In this document: one piece after another, positions 62,301-64,000 of the stretch
Layout: each line of letters begins with the position of its first letter
Position numbering within the stretch: the stretch's first letter is position 1
Source: Citricoccus sp. K5
Lineage (GTDB): Bacteria > Actinomycetota > Actinomycetes > Actinomycetales > Micrococcaceae
Reading direction: 5' to 3'
Assembly (NCBI RefSeq): GCF_902506195.1
Contig: NZ_LR732817.1
Coordinates: 2,016,985 to 2,080,984 of the forward strand
Length of the DNA: 64,000 nucleotides
The notes under the pieces: generated by a model
What the model was told of the DNA's origin: nothing
Database searches by the model: none
Seen by the model: only the letters and a program-made list of their open reading frames with translations
Position numbers and translations under genes: made by a program

Positions 62301-63863
62301 ATGGACTTCTTCCAACCGGTCCTGGACGGCTTCGGCACCGTCCTGGACCCCACCAACCTGCTGTACTGCCTGCTCGGCGTCACGGTCGGCATGCTGATCG
62401 GCGTACTGCCCGGCCTGGGCCCGGCCGCCACGATCGCCATCCTGCTGCCGCTGACCTATGGGGTGGAGCCCGTCACGGCCATCATCATGCTGGCCGGCAT
62501 CTTCTACGGCGCCCAGTACGGCGGCACCATCACCTCCGTGCTGCTGCGCCTGCCCGGCGAGGCCTCCACCGTGGTCACGGTGTTCGATGGCTACCAGCTT
62601 GCCAAGCAGGGCAAGGCCGGCACTGCCCTGGGCATCGCCGCGATCGGCTCGTTCATCGGCGGCACCGTGGCCATCATCGGCCTGACCTTCCTGGCCCCCG
62701 TGGTGGCCGGCTTCGCCCTGGACTTCGGCCCGCCCGAGTACGCCGCGCTGGCGCTGCTGGGCATCCTGCTGGTGGCCACCATCAGCAACGGCGCCAAGAT
62801 CAAAGCCCTCATCGCCGCGGCCTTCGGCCTTCTGCTGGCCACGGTCGGACGGGACACCTTCACCGGCGCCGAACGGTTCACCTTCGACAACCTGTCCCTG
62901 GCGGACGGCATCGACTTCGTTCCCGTGGCCATGGGCCTGTTCGGCATCGGAGAGATCCTCTACAACCTCGAGGAGCGCCACCGCGCCGCCAAGGCTCCGG
63001 CCTCGGTCAAGAACGTGTGGCCGTCCCTCCAGGAGTTCAAGACCTCGGCCCCGGCAATCGGCCGCGGCTCCGTCCTCGGGTTCTTCCTCGGCATCCTGCC
63101 CGGCGGCGGCGCCACGATCTCCTCCCTGGCGGCCTACGCCGTGGAGAAGCGCTCGGCCAAGGACCCCTCCCGGTTCGGCAAGGGCGCCATCGAAGGCGTG
63201 GCCGGCCCGGAGTCCGCGAACAACGCGGCGGCCACCAGCTCCTTCATCCCCCTGCTGACCCTGGGCATCCCGGCGAACGCCACCATGGCCATCATCTTCG
63301 GGGCCCTGCTCATCCAGGGCGTCTCCCCGGGGCCGAACCTCATCAACGACGACCCCGAGCTGTTCTGGGGCGTGGTGAACTCCATGTACATCGGCAACAT
63401 CCTGCTGCTGATCATGGCCATCCCCCTGATCGGCATCTTCGTGCGCGTGCTGCGGGTCCGCGGCGCCATCCTCGCCCCGATCACCGCCCTCATCACCCTG
63501 CTGGGCGCCTACACCATCCGCAACTCGATGTTCGACGTGCTGCTCGTGGTCGTCTTCGGCGCCATCGGCTACCTGATGAAGAAATTCGGCTTCGAGCCCG
63601 GCCCGCTCGTGCTGGCGTTCGTGCTCGGTTCCCTGCTCGAGTCCAACCTGCGCCGTTCCCTGCTCGTCTTCGAGGGCGACCTGTTCGGCTTCGCCTCCCG
63701 GCCCATCTCCGGCACCCTGCTGGTGATCTTCGTGGTGGTGGCCCTGCTGCCGATCATCAAGTCCGCCATCGACCGGCGCCGCCGTCCCGGGCTGGCCGCC
63801 ACCGTGGCCGGCACCACCGAGCCTGCCCAGAAGCCGTCCCAGAAGAACAAGGAGAACGCATGA
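62301..63863 (+). CDS. tctA: Tripartite tricarboxylate-type transporter, large membrane subunit (TctA)
   Basis: A 520-residue, 12-segment permease. GVTVGMLIGVLPGLGPAATIAILLPLTYG and GSVLGFFLGILPGGGATISSLAAYAVEKR are the two family-signature repeats, with YGAQYGGTITSVLLRLPGE and GPESANNAAATSSFIPLLTLGIPANATMAII between and after. It forms the channel for the substrate presented by TctC. It overlaps the next gene by four bases (ATGA), which joins a stress-protein gene to the transporter. Confidence 0.95.
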   Translation: MDFFQPVLDGFGTVLDPTNLLYCLLGVTVGMLIGVLPGLGPAATIAILLPLTYGVEPVTAIIMLAGIFYGAQYGGTITSVLLRLPGEASTVVTVFDGYQLAKQGKAGTALGIAAIGSFIGGTVAIIGLTFLAPVVAGFALDFGPPEYAALALLGILLVATISNGAKIKALIAAAFGLLLATVGRDTFTGAERFTFDNLSLADGIDFVPVAMGLFGIGEILYNLEERHRAAKAPASVKNVWPSLQEFKTSAPAIGRGSVLGFFLGILPGGGATISSLAAYAVEKRSAKDPSRFGKGAIEGVAGPESANNAAATSSFIPLLTLGIPANATMAIIFGALLIQGVSPGPNLINDDPELFWGVVNSMYIGNILLLIMAIPLIGIFVRVLRVRGAILAPITALITLLGAYTIRNSMFDVLLVVVFGAIGYLMKKFGFEPGPLVLAFVLGSLLESNLRRSLLVFEGDLFGFASRPISGTLLVIFVVVALLPIIKSAIDRRRRPGLAATVAGTTEPAQKPSQKNKENA

Positions 63864-64000
63864 GCATCCTGGTCGGATACGTCCCCACCCCCGTGGGAGA
63901 GGCCGCCGTCACGGCGGCGATCGAGGAGGCCACCCTGCGGGGTCAGGACCTGCTGATCGTCAATTCCCAGCGCGAGGGCGCCCTGGCCGATGCCACGGTG
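63860..64000 (+). CDS. Universal stress protein (UspA family), N-terminal part, cut by window edge
   Basis: The visible 47 residues (MSILVGYVPTPVGEAAVTAAIEEATLRGQDLLIVNSQREGALADATV) match the first beta strand, first helix and second strand of UspA proteins (VGYVPTPxGEAA, then LLIVNS). Its start lies in the tctA stop codon. USP genes coupled to tripartite tricarboxylate or TRAP transporters are known and may regulate them by nucleotide binding. Confidence 0.8.
   Translation, partial: MSILVGYVPTPVGEAAVTAAIEEATLRGQDLLIVNSQREGALADATV

Noticed and set aside
60596-62440. 614-codon open frame on the minus strand opposite tctC/tctB
   Set aside because: It is the antisense shadow expected in high-GC coding DNA; it has no family match, and the plus-strand frames encode clear transporter subunits with ribosome sites. 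Similar long shadows opposite the TPR gene (37019-38968) and over the glucarate genes (57733-59556) were dropped for the same reason.

Overview
The window is high-GC DNA, densely packed with genes on both strands. It has strong G/C bias at third codon positions, many GTG starts and many ATGA/GTGA stop-start overlaps. Gene content points to an actinobacterium, most likely of the family Micrococcaceae (Citricoccus/Micrococcus/Arthrobacter relatives). That placement is inference from gene content and style; no rRNA or tRNA gene is present to confirm it. No prophage, insertion sequence, CRISPR array or integrase was seen.

Layout. 0-6.5 kb: end of an NAD-synthesis operon (nadA, nadC, cysteine desulfurase), dodecin, pterin dehydratase, acyltransferase, ArfB, an M23-like peptidase and an ABC-F ATPase. 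6.5-11.1 kb: a variable, partly decayed island. It holds a TetR regulator, an oxidoreductase, an NmrA-like protein, an unknown small gene, a gene broken by a stop codon, a CPBP protease and a collapsed HigBA toxin-antitoxin locus, with clear palindromic operators. 11-22.5 kb: YchF, amidase, macrodomain protein, an ABC exporter with its own two-component system, a DASS organic-anion carrier, RmuC and an FMN reductase. 22.8-31 kb: DEAD-box helicase with an RGG tail, gluconate carrier and kinase coupled to ispH, exonuclease VII subunits and a DJ-1/PfpI protein. 31-37 kb: OFA-type MFS carrier with its small subunit, PPK2, AlaA-type aminotransferase, an orphan betaine-type binding lipoprotein and a NUDIX hydrolase. 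37-47 kb: TPR protein, a surface protein with a poly-aspartate tail beside an OmpR-type two-component system, a phosphotransferase, GNAT, 5-formyl-THF cyclo-ligase, an FmdB zinc ribbon under a CIRCE-like operator, and a SAF protein. 47-53 kb: a very large divergent SF1 helicase/nuclease and guaA. 53-64 kb: MFS and AEC carriers, then a complete D-glucarate/galactarate module (gudD, 2-oxoglutarate semialdehyde dehydrogenase, kdgD, a LysR regulator and a tripartite tricarboxylate-type transporter followed by a universal stress protein gene).

How it fits together. The last 9 kb look like one regulon. The kdgD-dehydrogenase-gudD operon and the divergent transporter operon carry a matching 51-bp promoter architecture (half-site, spacer, -35 and -10 all in register) on either side of the LysR gene. 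The window also holds carriers for several other organic acids (DASS, OFA, GntP, AEC), which suggests a lifestyle based on sugar acids and organic acids. Several genes appear to be leaderless, with a -10 element 6-7 nt before the start codon. The most unusual items are the helicase-like protein that has lost its Walker A lysine, the HigB-HigA chimera, the twin TAACAC/GTGTTA operators, and the CIRCE-like element in front of fmdB.
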